64,000 nucleotides of DNA from Trifolium pratense (GCF_020283565.1 NC_060060.1:72587257-72651256), one strand, 5' to 3'. Positions 34,866-47,043 are shown, counted from the stretch's first letter. Numbers and translations are program-made. Notes: a model not told the origin generated them from the letters alone.

Positions 34866-37239
34866 CCCGTTGTCTTCGGACTGTGTGGGTTATGTGTCGA
34901 TCAGAGCAGGTCTGTGCATTCAGACCAAGTGAGTGTTGTGTGTCAGTCGTGTTTGTCTAACGATTTGGTTGTGTTTGTTTTGTGAAATCATTTATGTTGT
35001 TCGTTTAGGGACTATGAGTGATGTGAATTGGATTAGATTATCCATTCTTCTTGTGAGTAGATGTGTGAGTATTATACTTCTATGTTTATAATAGTTGTAT
35101 ATGCTTAGTGTTTAACCTTTGTGTAGTTTAAACTTGGTTGATTGATGCTTATTTGCTAATTGTTGACGATCCGGCATGATATAAAACTGCATGTGATGAT
35201 CCGGCATGATGTAAAACTGCATGTGGTAATGATTTGGAATAATTTTAAAAACTAATATTATTTCTTGAAGATTTTGGTGAAAATATAGAGTTATTTTCTT
35301 TTGGGTGAGTGAAAATTAAATTTTCAAAATGGTGAGAAGAGTAGGATATTAATGTGTCCTGGTATGTGTTTGTTATATGTTTGTTTATAACATGTGCTAG
35401 ATGATTACTAGGCATTTGAATTGCTATGCGTTTTATGAGTAAAAACATGAAGACCTCATAATTCTATGTCGTGATTGTTGATGCATGATTCTAATTGTGC
35501 TTTCAAGTCTATAATGATGTTATATGCTTGATGTTTTGGATTTTGTGGATTAGTGAGTCGAGAAAACGAGAGTTTAGTGAGCGTAAGTTCAAAACCGTAG
35601 CAGAGCACCCAGATTTTTGGATGTGCTCGCTAGGCGAAGAATGAACCTCGCTGAGTCTCGCTAAGTCTTGCTAAATCTTGTGAATGTTTTTGACTTGTCT
35701 CGCCGGGAGCTCGCTAGCTTTTGCTAAGCGAGGGAGCCAGACAAGAAATTTATTTTGTTGACGTCTTGTTCTGAGTTGATTGAATGTGAGTATGAATTAT
35801 TGCTATGCAATGTTCGTTTTTCTTGTGTTGTTTTGATTTCCTAACTTTGAGAAGTGAGGGAAGTATAGGTTACTTGAATGCTTGCATGAATTTGTGTTAG
35901 TGTTTAGGTATCGTGGGTTAGATTTTGTCCCTTGTATGCGACATGCGTGTAAACGATGTCGATACTAGTTTCTTCTTAGGAAGAATATGTTTAGAGACGA
36001 TAGAACAGTTAGGTGTGAGCACCGGAAGTTCTAGTGGAAGAGTAGGAGTGGGTTTGAGATAAGTGGGGGAGAAGGTTATATCCCTCCGAGATGTTTCGAA
36101 CGTGAGAAGATGAGATGAGTAGAGATGTTCTTGAAGCGGAATATTCAGGAATTAGCGACGTTGTTCGAAGTGGAATGAATGGGAACAACAAGTTGTGAGA
36201 AACTACTAGAAGGGAAGTTGTCAGACCAAGTGTTTCGCCGTGGGGCGTTAGTGAGATTGGTTAAGTCAGATGAAGAGTATTCAGAATGGTTGGAGATTGT
36301 GTCTTGCACTAAAAGTTTGAAGGCATCATTTTTGTGGACCAAGGTTGAAGTACCTGTTTGATCGGAAGGAGTCGAATATGAGGAAGAGGAAGTGATTATG
36401 ATTCTTGAGAGGTGATGATATTGAAGTAAGTTGTCATCAAAGTGGATAGGATGTTGTAGCAGATGTTTGAGTAAGAAGCTTTACGTGAGTCGTGCATATG
36501 GTAGTAGGTTGAATTGGTTGAACAATTTGGAGTTCTAAGTCTAGTGTGTGAAGTAATTTTCATAAGAGATGTGAAGATTAGTGAATCGTTGGTGTTAATT
36601 AATCGAGGAAATTAAAGGAAGTAGGTTTTAAAATAGATGAGAATGGAATTGAGAAATATCATAATAGGATTGGTATGCTTGTTGAATCGTTGGAAGGAAG
36701 GATTGTATGAATAATCGAGTTTATTCGAAGATGGAAGTAGGATAACGATTCAAAGGATTTTGTGAGAGGCTTGTCGAAGAGTGATTGGATTTGGATAATG
36801 ACCGGACAATTTGTGTCGAAGTTGAATGAGATCCTAGAAGTGGAGATGAAGCTAAATGAGAGGTATCATTTTTGAATGATGAAGAATAAGAAAGTTAGCC
36901 GTTGGAAAACGTGTTGAGAATGAGTAGTATGAGGTCATGTTGGAAGTGACTTGTGTTAGGTGAGAATTTGCGAAAAGGATTATCGCACATGTGAGTAGAT
37001 GTCGTGTTTTAGCACATATAGTAAGGAGTTGAAGGCGATGTCTAAGGTAAGTGTCGGAGAGCATTTAGTAGTGCCCACAAGATAAGAGTGAGTAAGTATT
37101 TGCTAAGGAATTTGGATTCATGGAATGGAAGAGTCGGTAGAGACTAGTTTTGTTAGATGCATCGTGGATGTTGATGTAGTATGGTCTCATCATGGACGAC
37201 GGAATGATAGTGATTCGAGGAATAAACTTAAGATGTATT
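34866..37239 (+). pseudogene. Decayed internal region of chromovirus
   Basis: No long frame remains. A two-copy repeat GATCCGGCATGAT...AAACTGCATGTG lies at 35168-35225, and a TTCGCT-like cluster at 35628-35740. Around 36212-36236 the sequence can be read as RPSVSPWG, the fingers motif of Ty3/Gypsy reverse transcriptase (the intact copy has it near 48667), with matching context on both sides but stops and shifts nearby. The rest is G- and GAA-rich on +, as expected of mutated gag-pol, but I cannot assign domains. Confidence 0.5.
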
Positions 37240-38329
37240 TGAAGGTGTGAAAACACAAGAAGGGGGGGGTTGAATTGTGTTTTAGCTAAGTTAAAACTTT
37301 TTCAAGTTCTTAACTCAACTACGTTAGCAGCGGATAAATAACACAAATAATAACAAGAGAGAGAGAGAGAGATTACACAAGCAATTTATACTGGTTCCTC
37401 TCACAAAACGAGAGTAGTCCAGTCCCCTTGCACTTCCAAGGGATTTCACTATAATCACACAAGATTACACCTGCTCAAGCACACAAGCAAGAGACTTCTC
37501 AACAATGCTCAAGCACACAAGCTTAAGACTTCACACTTAAGCACACAAGCTTAAGTTTCCTCAAGTAATAGTAAAGTATATGAAAATATACAAATGCTCT
37601 TAGATGAGCCTAAAGAGAGCAAATACAAATAGTACAGAGTATTTGACTAAAGTGCAAAAACACTTGACAAAGGTTCAGAGCTTGTATATCACAAAGTTCA
37701 GAGGTTGTTCAGCGCACGTTCAATCCTTAATAATTGTATATATGTTGTAGCTGATTCTTCTAGTATATATATCACTAGAAAAGAGTCGTTGCAAAAAGAA
37801 CCGTTGGAGTTGATAAACTTTTGTCTTCAAGCAGTCTGTCTTGATGCAGATTGGTTGTATCCAAAACTAAGAAAGAGTTTCAGGTACTTTGACTACTGCA
37901 GAGAAGACTTTCCTTATTCAGCTAACAAGTCTGAAGACCCACGTTCTCAAAAGAGAACAGACAAAACAAGAGTAGCTGAACTGAGCAGGCTTGAAAGGTC
38001 CTTTTCTTCATTGGTAGAAGAGTTGACTTGCAAAGGGAATCTTTACAGCTTTCAAAAAGATCTTCAGAGGTTGATGAAGCTTTAGTCACTTAAGAAGTTC
38101 TGAAGACTTCATCATCTGAAGGTTGTAACTTCTGAAGTCCAACATCTTCTGAGCGCTTATGAACTTCTGAATTCACATCCTCTGAGCTTCACTCAGAGCT
38201 TATCTGATGCTTATATCTGCGCACTTAAAATAAATTTTTAGTCCTTCCAATTGTTTATTAATACTTTGTTATCATCAAAACCTTTATAGATTTAGGGGCA
38301 AACATTTTTAAATCAATTTTGTTCCAACA
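37240..38329 (-). repeat. 3' LTR of minus-strand family-2 Sirevirus
   Basis: On the minus strand it runs from TGTTGGAAC (38329) to ACACCTTCA (37240), 1090 bp. It is homologous along its length to the split LTR at 41209-41658 plus 58703-59351, with scattered differences, so these are separate copies of one family. It has a GA microsatellite and a G-tract near the end (37261). Confidence 0.92.
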
Positions 38330-38987
38330 ATCTCCCCCTTTTTGATGATGACAAACATAAGTATTAATTGACAATTGTTGTTAAATTAACTTATCATGTT
38401 TCTCTTAGGTTTATGAGGTTTGCAAGCTCCCCCTAAGATTGATACTCCTTAAAGCCAAGGCTTTAAGTTTTATCCATGATATTTTAATTTAGTATAAGAT
38501 TAAGATAATTTGAAATAAAGCAAATTTCATATCTTTCTTCAGAGTGAGAGGTTTGCAAGCTCTCCCCCTAAGTCTCATAAGGCTAAGTTAAAATTGCACT
38601 CTTAACTTATTCTTACTTATGAAATTTATTTCAGTTTCAACTAACTTAGTCTCCACCTTAAAATTCGTAAAACAACTTAAAAGTAACAACTTTTAACTTA
38701 ACGGATAAAAGCGAGATAAAGGCGTGGTTTCAGTTTTGAACTTATCACTTATCAATTAATGTGTAACTACTCCCCCTTTTGTCATTATCAAAAAGTAAAA
38801 AAAATTTATATAACCAAGACAGTCAAAGAAGAAGAGTGGTTGTTACAAAGGTGAATTTATTTTAAAAAAAAACAGAAAAACCAACGCGCTTAAAGGGTTA
38901 TAAAAGGTGAACGAGTGAACATGCCTTCTTCAAGTAAAAACAAGAAAAAACGAGTAAATCAAGAGAGATTAGGAAGAATGAGAAGGT
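38330..38987 (-). other. Polypurine-tract region of family-2 Sirevirus
   Basis: On the minus strand, GGGGGAG-type tracts occur at about 38330-38342 (next to the LTR), 38427, 38567 and 38770. No coding frame. Confidence 0.8.
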
Positions 38988-40451
38988 TTAGTTCACGCAT
39001 CGCAGAGTTCTGAGAGGTTTGGTGTAACCTATTCCAATCTCTTTTGCATTAAAGACATACTTAGTAGACTTACCTTTACCTTTAGGAGTAGGAGCAGGTC
39101 TTTTCCTCAAACTTGCAGCCAGAGTCTCTTCATCAGATTCAGTCTCATCTTCTGACTCAGTCTCTTCAGATGAACTGTCTACCTCAACAACAATAGGCTT
39201 TTTGGAAGCTCCTTCAGCAGCCTTGTTTGCAGTTTCTTCATGCTTCTTCTTTGTTCTCTGTTCAGCATCAGCTTGCTCCACCTAAATCCTTTTCTGAGCC
39301 AAAAGATCTGGCTTAGGTAGATCATCTTGAGCTTCAGCCTTTCTCTTTTGCTTCCTAGAAGGGTTATACTGGTTTGCAGGAGCCTTTGGAACCATACTCC
39401 TATCAACAACAAAACCTTCTTTTCTGAGCACTTCTAAGTAGTCCTGAATCACATGCTCAGCATCAGCTTCAGATATAACTGGGTAGCCTTCTATGTACAG
39501 ACGATCTTCAAGCCTAACAGAGAACTCTTGTGGAGGAGCAACAGGCTTAGATGCAATCAAACGCATCTTGGACAGAAAACTAGCATTCAGAATCTCTGGA
39601 TAAAACTTCTTCTGAACCAGTTCTGGGTGGAACTTCTGCAAGTTCTGAACCACGTGACCTTGATATAGAAGATCTGACAACAGCCTGGGATAAACTATAG
39701 TAGTTTTCCTCTGAGACTTACTTGCAAAAATTGCTTCACAAATCCGTTCAAAAAAGTAATCTCCAAGATTAACTCTCTTCCTTGTCAGAAGGAAATATAA
39801 CAAATGACGATGCGACCAGGAGATTGTATCAGTCCCTCCAACTCTTGGACTGATAGAAGCAAGGATTATCTTGAACAAAACTCTGCACTCGTCAGTCAAT
39901 CCTTTGACTTTCCCTTTCAGCTTGAAATCAGTGCAGATGAGATGCAGAAGATCATCTCTATATCTGGTATCCTTTTCAAAAGCATCTAACTCTATCCCAG
40001 AGTTAGGTAGACCAAGAAGAGCATTGAAATGAATTGGTGAGAAAGCCATATTCATCCCACAGATGTTAGACCTAATCTGAACACCTGTAAATTCCAGCAA
40101 GCCCATTTCCTTCCTAGTTTTACCCTTCAGACTAGGATTCCTCTCAATAGCAGCAATCTCTTCCTTCTTTGCTTCATGTTTATCAAACACTCTTGCTTTC
40201 ATCCAAAATTTCTTAAGCAAGTCTGGGTAGATAGGACCGTTAAGCATGTCGAAGTACTTATCCCATCTTTGTGATGTAAAGTACTGCTTAACTTCAAAGC
40301 CGTTTGCAGAAAGACTATCAAAATCCACAATCTTCTCAGACAGAAAGCATAGTTCAGATTCAGGAAACTCCATCTCGTTCCCAACAATCTGAAGATTCTT
40401 GAACATAAACGGTGGAATCTTTGTTGAGGAAGATGACGAAGGTCCGGCCAT
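38988..40451 (-). pseudogene. Envelope-like gene of family-2 Sirevirus with one in-frame stop
   Basis: A minus-strand frame starts MAGPSSSSSTKIPP (40451) and runs 389 codons to a TAG (39284-39282), then stays open in the same frame to 38988. It occupies the position of the third gene of Sireviruses. Readable blocks are KYFDMLNGPIYPDLLKKFW, VQIRSNICGMNMAFSPIHF, and ISWSHRHLLYFLLTRKRVN, resembling the putative plant transposon protein domain of the family-1 protein in layout but not closely in sequence. A Glu/Ser-rich acidic part (SSSEETESEDETESDEE) follows the stop. No membrane segment was recognised. Apart from the stop the frame is complete, so inactivation is recent or the stop is read through. 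Confidence 0.78.
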
Positions 40452-40907
40452 TGTTGGAGATTAGGGTAGGGTTTGGAAACTAACGAGAGAGAAAGAAAGT
40501 GTGTTGGAGGTTTAGAGAGAATATGAAAGTGTAGGTTGTGAAAGTGAATAGTGTGCAAGTGTATCGTGTAAGTTTATTTAAATGAGTACAGTTAACACAA
40601 AAATGGCAAATTTGGGAAGTTACGCTAATTGACAGAAGGTTGAATACTAAAAATCATCATTAACCACCCACTACCTGACACACGTAGATCACGTGCAGAA
40701 ATTTACTCGGTAACTGCTATTTTAATGGACAACTGTTCAGCAGTGAATACTAAACGTTTCCCATTTAAATAGTTCAGAGCCTCTGAGTTATTTAAAAATT
40801 CTCTATCAGAGTTAGGTACTTCAGAGCTTGTGTTTCAGATGATCTGAATCATAAGTTCTGATATACATAACCTCTTACACTTTAAAAACCAAAAAAAAAA
40901 AAAAATT
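40452..40907 (-). other. Spacer between pol and envelope-like gene
   Basis: Non-coding. It contains repeated TTCTGA/TCAGA motifs (for example 40801-40862) and an A-tract near 40895. Confidence 0.6.
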
Positions 40908-41208
40908 TCATTCAGAGATTGAAAACATGTTCCGATGTTTCTTTATAAAATCAAATCTTTCAACAGGTAAGGCTTTAGTAAATATGTCAGCCCATTGATT
41001 TTCAGTATCAACAAACTTAATATCTATAATGCCTCTCTGAACATAATCTCTGATAAAATGGTGTTTAATTTCAATATGTTTGGCTCTAGAGTGTAGGATA
41101 GGATTTTTAGATAAATGAATGGCTGCAGTATTGTCACAATATAAAGGAATATTGTTACTGCTTACCTGATAATCTTCTAACTGATATTTTAACCAGAGTA
41201 GTTGTGTA
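40908..41208 (-). pseudogene. pol: RNase H end of family-2 Sirevirus Pol (truncated by insertion)
   Basis: The minus-strand frame carries the end of Copia RNase H: LLWLKYQLEDY, then LYCDNTAAIHLSKNP, HIEIKHHFIRDYV and [18 protein letters not shown], ending near 40908. Upstream codons are cut at 41208 by the LTR of the plus-strand family-2 element. The rest of Pol should lie past the end of that element, outside the window. Confidence 0.88.
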
Positions 41209-41658
41209 TGTTGGAACAAAATTGATTTAAAAATGTTTGCCCCTAAATCTATAAAGGTTTTGATGATAACAAAGTATTAATAAACAATTGGAAGGACTAA
41301 AAATTTATTTTAAGTGTGCAGATATAAGCATCAGATAAGCTCTGAGTGAAGCTCAGAGGATGTGAATTCAGAAGTTCATAAGCGCTCAGAAGATGTTGGA
41401 CTTCAGAAGTTACAACCTTCAGATGATGAAGTCTTCAGAACTTCTTAAGTGACTAAAGCTTCATCAACCTCTGAAGATCTTTTTGAAAGCTGTAAAGATT
41501 CCCTTTGCAAGTCAACTCTTCTACCAATGAAGAAAAGGACCTTTCAAGCCTGCTCAGTTCAGCTACTCTTGTTTTGTCTGTTCTCTTTTGAGAACGTGGG
41601 TCTTCAGACTTGTTAGCTGAATAAGGAAAGTCTTCTCTGCAGTAGTCAAAGTACCTGA
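41209..41658 (+). repeat. 5' LTR of plus-strand family-2 Sirevirus, first part
   Basis: 450 bp up to and including CCTGA, the target duplication made by the next insertion. Sequence matches the reverse complement of 37885-38329. Rich in CTTCAGAAG/TTCTGAA motifs. Confidence 0.93.
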
Positions 41659-43199
41659 TGAAGGAAAATTGATACGATAAAAGCAGCGGAATTTTAAAAT
41701 TTTCCTTTTGTGATCCTTACGAATGGTCATGAACTGTGTTTAGAGTTTTACCGTTTGGTTCGAAAACTCCCTTTAAATCACGAACGGCTATCGAACACTT
41801 CGAATCACGAACAAGGTCACGAACAAGAACCTCGAACCGTCACGAACAAGGTCACCACCAAGTCACCAACGAATTTGATCACAAGCGTTAAAGGTATAAC
41901 GCCTCTAGCCAGTCCACACGAACAACAACCTTCAATGGAGTGCTAGCTCCAATGGTTTGAAGGGTTAGGAGAAAAGAGGCACAAAATAAGGATTAGGGTT
42001 TTTTCACAAAACTCTAGAAAGGTGATTAGGGTTTCTCAAGAGAGGAGAGAACAAAGGCTCATGAGAATGAGTAACAAAAGTGTGTAACTTGTTTCTCCTT
42101 ACCACAAGGGTTCTATTTATAGAACCACTTGCCATGGCAAAATTACACTAAAGCCCTTTTAACTAAATGGGCTATAGTGGGCGCCATTCTCATGTAAATA
42201 TGTCTAGTACATATTTGCACCCCCTTCTTGCTACATCATACCATATGATGTAATGCTCATTTTAATTACCATAATACCCTTATCATATTTCCTTATTTCT
42301 CCAAGGTGCACCGTACCTTACGGTGTTCCAATCTCACTAGATTGTTCTTACGTGTGTGACCCTGTAGGTTTCCGTAACATTGACAATTATAATAAATCAC
42401 TATTTATTACAATAAACAGTGAGCGGTATCTAGCAACACATCACTGCTACTCAAGTTACGAGAAATTAACATGTGATCTAAACATAACCTCTTGTGATAA
42501 TATCAGTGTGTATAATTACCCCTTTGCCCTTTATGTCTATATTGAACACAAAACATACTTGGTGTCATCTTTGTCCAGTTCAATATTGGGCCCATGACAT
42601 TTATCCTGTTATGCAGGATTGGCAAATTCCATCTAGGTCACTACTGTCCCTCAGCATGCTTTATGAAGTACCCATCAACTGCCTTTATGGTTATCCTGTT
42701 ACGGACAACGTTAGATCAGCAACAAAGTACTTGACTCCACATCTAGGGTACAAAGTGGTTTCAGGTCTAAGGGCGGTTTACACCATTATCACCATGAGAG
42801 TAACTCATGACACTTTGCATAACTTTGCATGTAGTACTCTTATAGCGGGTCAATCCAGTATAAATATTATTCCTAATATTTATACCTACGTCAAGACTTG
42901 ATAACTCCTTATCCCATGATCCATGAGATGTGATCATCAGTCTATCTTCATAATAGTCTTTACGCTTTAAGGTTATCCCCTTTACCTTAAAGCTCGACTA
43001 CGGATACTTTAAGAATAGTGTCCTTATGTTTAATATTATCTCATGATTAAGTCACACTTAATTATTAAACGGACTTTCTATTCTAGGGACTTCATTATTT
43101 TGCAACCTTACAAATATAATAAAGAAATGCCATATTTATATTCAAACTCCTAAAGCAAATACTATGAAAATAGATTGGCTCTTAGGGCTTACTCCAACA
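41659..43199 (-). repeat. LTR (3' in element orientation) of the non-coding Copia element
   Basis: Terminal TGAAGGAAAATT on the plus strand and CTCCAACA at the other end. Short plus-strand frames at 41710, 42253 and 42494 recur identically in the other LTR and are not genes. Confidence 0.93.
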
Positions 43200-44724
43200 A
43201 TCTCCCACTAGCACTAAAGCCAATCTAGGTTTCTCTTAATACCTATAGACTTAGTATGCCCATCACGCTTCAACTGCGCAAGAGGCTTTGTTAGTGGATA
43301 AGGAACTATTTCCTATGTTGGTATCTTACGTATCTTCCAACGTTCTATTTCGATCTCTATCGAAATATATGAGTGTCTAAGTATATTCATGAATCGTCGG
43401 TGAGATCTATTTTCAAGTGTCTTTGCAAGATTAAACTATTACCATCACTAATGTGATTAATGTGACTTGTGACACCGGAAACATATCTTTAGCTCAATCA
43501 TGACCCAAACGATCCAATCTTAAATACTCAACTTATTTAACTGAAACAAACATATTACGAAGCTTATCTTATAGCTTTCAATGCTTGTATTCAGCCATGA
43601 TATACAATACATTGGTATGGAAACTTCCTTCATTATAACTTCCTTATAATGATCCTTCCCATACCTATCTATTTCAAGAAATAGGCCTTAGTTCCTTTAA
43701 GGTCCTTAGGGATATTCTTGAAGGTAAGTTAGTGTCAAACACTAATTTCAATTTTGGTACATAGGTTATTCCTAACTCTTTAGGAATTCTTGCCTAAGTG
43801 TTTCATCAAGAGTTATTTTCCTAGTCATGTCTCACATGTATAAGAAAAATGTCTTGATGATTAATATGATATCAGATATTATCACTCCCACTAAAACTTT
43901 GTATGCACAAGATTTATATTCGTCCTTCATTTGTTATCCACAAAACTTTCAAAAGGAACAAATATTCAAATTTATTCGATCTAATCAAAGTTAGATAGGT
44001 TTGTCCTTGTTAATTTGTTTTCATAAAACTTCATAAAAGGAACAAACAATAATTTAATTTTCTGAGAACTCTATCTAATCAAAATTAGATAGCTACAAGT
44101 TATATACCTTTCTAGCATCATTTGGATCAACAAAACCCTTACGTATATGTCCAACGCATATATATATGAGGTCATTCCAATTAAGGAATGCAACTTTGTT
44201 ATCCATCTACCAAAACATGTAGTACAACATTTAGCAGAAGCAATCAAATATTATAAGGTATTCTTAATACCATCCATATCAGTGTTCAAAAAGAATACTC
44301 ACTTTCATCGTATGAGTCTTACTCATCTTGAAGACATAACCATTATTTACATAAGGTTAGTGTATATGGATTCTGTATGAGATTTCATGGCATTTAGCCA
44401 CTTCTCATAATCTAGATCGTCTTACGACCTTTTAGAAAGTCAAAGACTCATCTTCCATGAGAATCATATCACATTGATGAGTCATGATAAAACCATACCT
44501 TGTAGCCATATGTGATATGTTAGACTTATCTTGGATTTGTGCAACTTTAAAACAATGGTTCTTCAACAACCTTGAGGAACCGGTTTGCATTCCCTTTTAA
44601 ATAAATATGTTTTGTGGTACTTGAATTTATTCAAGTTCTATATCACTCCCACTGTCTCTTTTAGAGACACACTCCCACTAGAGGAATGTTTCAAACCTAG
44701 CAACAAAACAACCTTTTGTCCTTA
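43200..44724 (-). other. Interior of the non-coding Copia element, 3' side
   Basis: The polypurine tract (minus strand CTAGTGGGAGAT) ends at 43200. Just upstream on the minus strand a remnant of RNase H end, PLTKPLAQLKRDGH, is readable near 43255-43300, with stops around it. Further AGTGGGAGT purine copies lie near 43886, 44653 and 44683. No other coding content was recognised. Confidence 0.6.
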
Positions 44725-44937
44725 AGAGTTGTAACGACCCGATTTTCGTATTCGTATATTTTATTAAATGTTATTTTATTTATTAATTGGCTTTTATTAT
44801 TTTAGTGAGCGACGAATAATTATTTAGCCGATTGTAAGTTATTAGGCGCGAGAACCTTGTTTTGGGCTTGAAGGGGGGCGTGAGAGGCCATATGGGCCTA
44901 AGCCAAATGGGCTTGGTCCATGACTTTAGAGAAGTAG

Positions 44938-44943
44938 TATAAG
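44938..44943 (+). promoter_or_regulatory. Possible TATA box of chromovirus LTR
   Basis: TATAAG about 210 bp into the LTR, followed by a leader-like purine-rich stretch and a splice-donor-like AAG/GTAAGAG about 135 bp downstream. Confidence 0.45.
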
Positions 44944-45498
44944 TAGCAAGTCCAACTTATGAATAGTTTCATAACTTCATTTTCTTAGAACTTTGAGTGA
45001 GATAGAGCAAGAGCTAGGGTTTGGATCAAGAGAGAAAGCTTGAGCAAGAGAAGGCTTGAATCATCACCAAACTTAAGGTAAGAGATTAGAATTCATGATT
45101 CTTGAGTGACAAGGAGGGGGGAGATTGTCTATGTCTCCATTCCCGAACTCTCCCACTCAATTTCTTTTAGACTTTCGATTAAGCTTTTGTATGTGAGTAT
45201 GATGTTTTTCATCATCACTTTGTATGTGTTAATCACTAGCTTGATTCCATGATGAATATGTATGTGTTTGGATCATTTTTGGAAAGTTTGAGAAAGTTAC
45301 TTAAAACTCAAGTAATTGCCATGATTTTGATTGTTAGAGGTATTTGGATGTTTGGAAGGGATGATTAATGTTCCTTGATACCATATATGTTTGGAATGGC
45401 TGTTTATATGAATTTATAACATGTTTGGATGAATTTTTGAGTTGATTTAGTGTTAAACCGCCTTAGACAACTCAAGAACAGATTTTCTTTCTGGTGTA

Positions 45499-45662
45499 GT
45501 TCGCTTAGCGAACAGGAGTTCGCTGCAGCGAATAAGTTCGCTACGAGTTCGCTACCTGTTCGCCATGTACCTGTAATCCTCTGACGTAGTTCGCTACAGC
45601 GAACTGAGTTTCGCTTAGCGAAGGAGTTCGCTACCTGTTCGCTATGGGTTCGCTCAGCGAAC
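45499..45662. repeat. Cluster of TTCGCT/AGCGAA palindromes in chromovirus 5' LTR
   Basis: GTTCGCTTAGCGAAC at 45499-45513, then GTTCGCTGCAGCGAA, GTTCGCTACAGCGAAC, TTTCGCTTAGCGAA and GTTCGCTCAGCGAAC (ends 45662), with half-sites between. Repeated at 52173-52336 in the 3' LTR. Confidence 0.9.
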
Positions 45663-45978
45663 AGTGCTGAACCTGCAACTTTTGTTAATGTTTGTAAGTG
45701 TGATTTGGCACTTGTAACATGGTTTAAGGGTATCCTTACATGATTGTTGATACATGTTGATACTGTTAATGCTTATTGTTAATCGTTATATGATTGATAA
45801 ACGTGTATGCAATAAGTTGTAGCTTAAAGTGAGCAATGTGATGTTTTGGCATTAATTGTAATGTTAAGTGAATGTGTTTGAATTGTGTTTCCGCATTCAT
45901 AATGAGTAGCTTCGAGCTAGAAATATCATATTGATGATATGTGCAAACATACATGCATTCATGTATATATATGTTGAA

Positions 45979-46190
45979 ATTGGAAACTTGGGTTCCAATA
46001 GATTTAAATGGATTTCTGAGTCCATAAGGAAGCCGAGGATCGGATTTGATGAATCCATAAGATCTAGAGCTGCTATCCAGCAGGATATAAAACTGTTTAA
46101 CTTATCCATGAGGGATATGAAGGTTTGGTAAGTTCCGAACAATCCGGCAAGATGTAAAACTGTTTAACTTATCCATAAGGGGTAAAAGGC
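45979..46190. repeat. Series of short inverted repeats with CCATAAGG linker in chromovirus LTR
   Basis: ATTGGAA/TTCCAAT (45979-45999), TGGATT/AGTCCA (46009-46024), GGATT/AATCC (46042-46056), CTGCT/AGCAG (46070-46083) and GGATA/TATCC (46083-46107). Linkers CCATAAGG, CCATAAGA, CCATGAGG and CCATAAGG follow stems. The GGTACCACATGCATTAG block directly downstream is shared with the decayed element. Confidence 0.7.
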
Positions 46191-46924
46191 AATTGGTACC
46201 ACATGCATTAGTCGTGTCTAGGGATGGCATGACATAGAATGATTGGCATTAGATACATTAGGGTAAATGCGCATATATTTGATAAATGGTATGTGACATT
46301 ATCTGGTTGAACTGTGTTAAACTTTATTAATTGATAACTGTTTAATACGACGTTTTGGTGTGAGTTAGAATATGTATGGTGTAGTTCGAAAGTGTGAGAC
46401 CTTTCTTATACTCGTATGATATGCGATTATGTTTTCTAACTCTCTGCTTTGTGTTAATTGCTGGACCTTTGGGGGTTCAGATATTCAGGCTGAGGATCGT
46501 GCCGACGTTTAGACTGCTGTTCTAGCGTGGTGTTGAAGTACTTTTTGGTGAGGAGACTTAGAATAGATTACTCCTCTTAGTACTAGCCTTTGACTAGAGT
46601 TTGTAATTAGTGAATGCTCTGGTAATGTAACATCGAGTCGGGGTTTACGCTTGGATTTCATCGTATATCGGTGTTACCTTTTGTTATGCTAGTTCTTGTA
46701 TAAGTGGCATCCTTAGGGATGAATTTGGCTTATGTATATATATATGTATATATATATGCATGCTTGGTTTGATTGAATCCGCTGTTGCTTTTCATGTTAA
46801 ATTTCATGATGCTCTGTGTGTATACTTGTGTTTTAATTACCGCGTGGCACTCTGCCTTTACACTTGTTGAAAAGTTTTTAAAATTACGTTTTTAAGGGTA
46901 GTATGGGTTAGGGTGTTACAATAG

Positions 46925-46936
46925 TGGTATCAGAGC
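46925..46936 (+). other. Primer-binding site of chromovirus
   Basis: TGGTATCAGAGC four bases after the LTR, tRNA-Met type. Confidence 0.9.
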
Positions 46937-47043
46937 AGGTCGGTTCATGTGAACCAATTAGGACTTTTCTTTTCCCCGTATGAGCATGTGTAGGGAACAC
47001 TGTTAGTACTTTCTAACGTCTAGTTGTGATTCGTTCAGGAATC

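Larger units (their letters stand above)
32576..37239 (+). mobile_element. Decayed Ty3/Gypsy chromovirus (Tekay-like), left part
   Basis: A complete LTR (32576-34851) starting TGTAACGACC and ending GGGTGTTACA, a tRNA-Met primer site, then a decayed internal region. The LTR shares its ends, a TTCGCT palindrome cluster and several internal blocks with the intact Tekay-type element at 44730-53594. The flank GAATT (32571-32575) is a candidate target duplication whose partner would lie beyond the nest. The internal part is cut at 37240 by a Sirevirus. Confidence 0.8.
37240..41208 (-). mobile_element. Minus-strand Sirevirus (family 2), 3' half
   Basis: Read on the minus strand: end of pol (41208-40908), spacer, envelope-like gene (40451-38988), polypurine tracts and 3' LTR (38329-37240). 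The 5' half is displaced beyond the plus-strand elements that start at 41209. It inserted in the decayed chromovirus; flank GTATT (37235-37239) is the visible candidate target duplication. Confidence 0.88.
44730..46920 (+). repeat. 5' LTR of chromovirus
   Basis: Contains a TATAAG box (44938), a possible leader ending AAG before GTAAGAG (45077), the TTCGCT palindrome cluster (45499-45662) and the hairpin series (45979-46190). Confidence 0.97.

Noticed and set aside
37705..38085. Plus-strand frame of 126 codons
   Set aside because: It lies in the minus-strand LTR of family 2 and is cut in the homologous LTR; chance frame.
42253..42901. Plus-strand frames of 114 and 135 codons, repeated at 57751-58399
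   Set aside because: They lie inside the LTRs of the minus-strand Copia element, are on the opposite strand and match no known domain; the duplication is explained by the LTRs.
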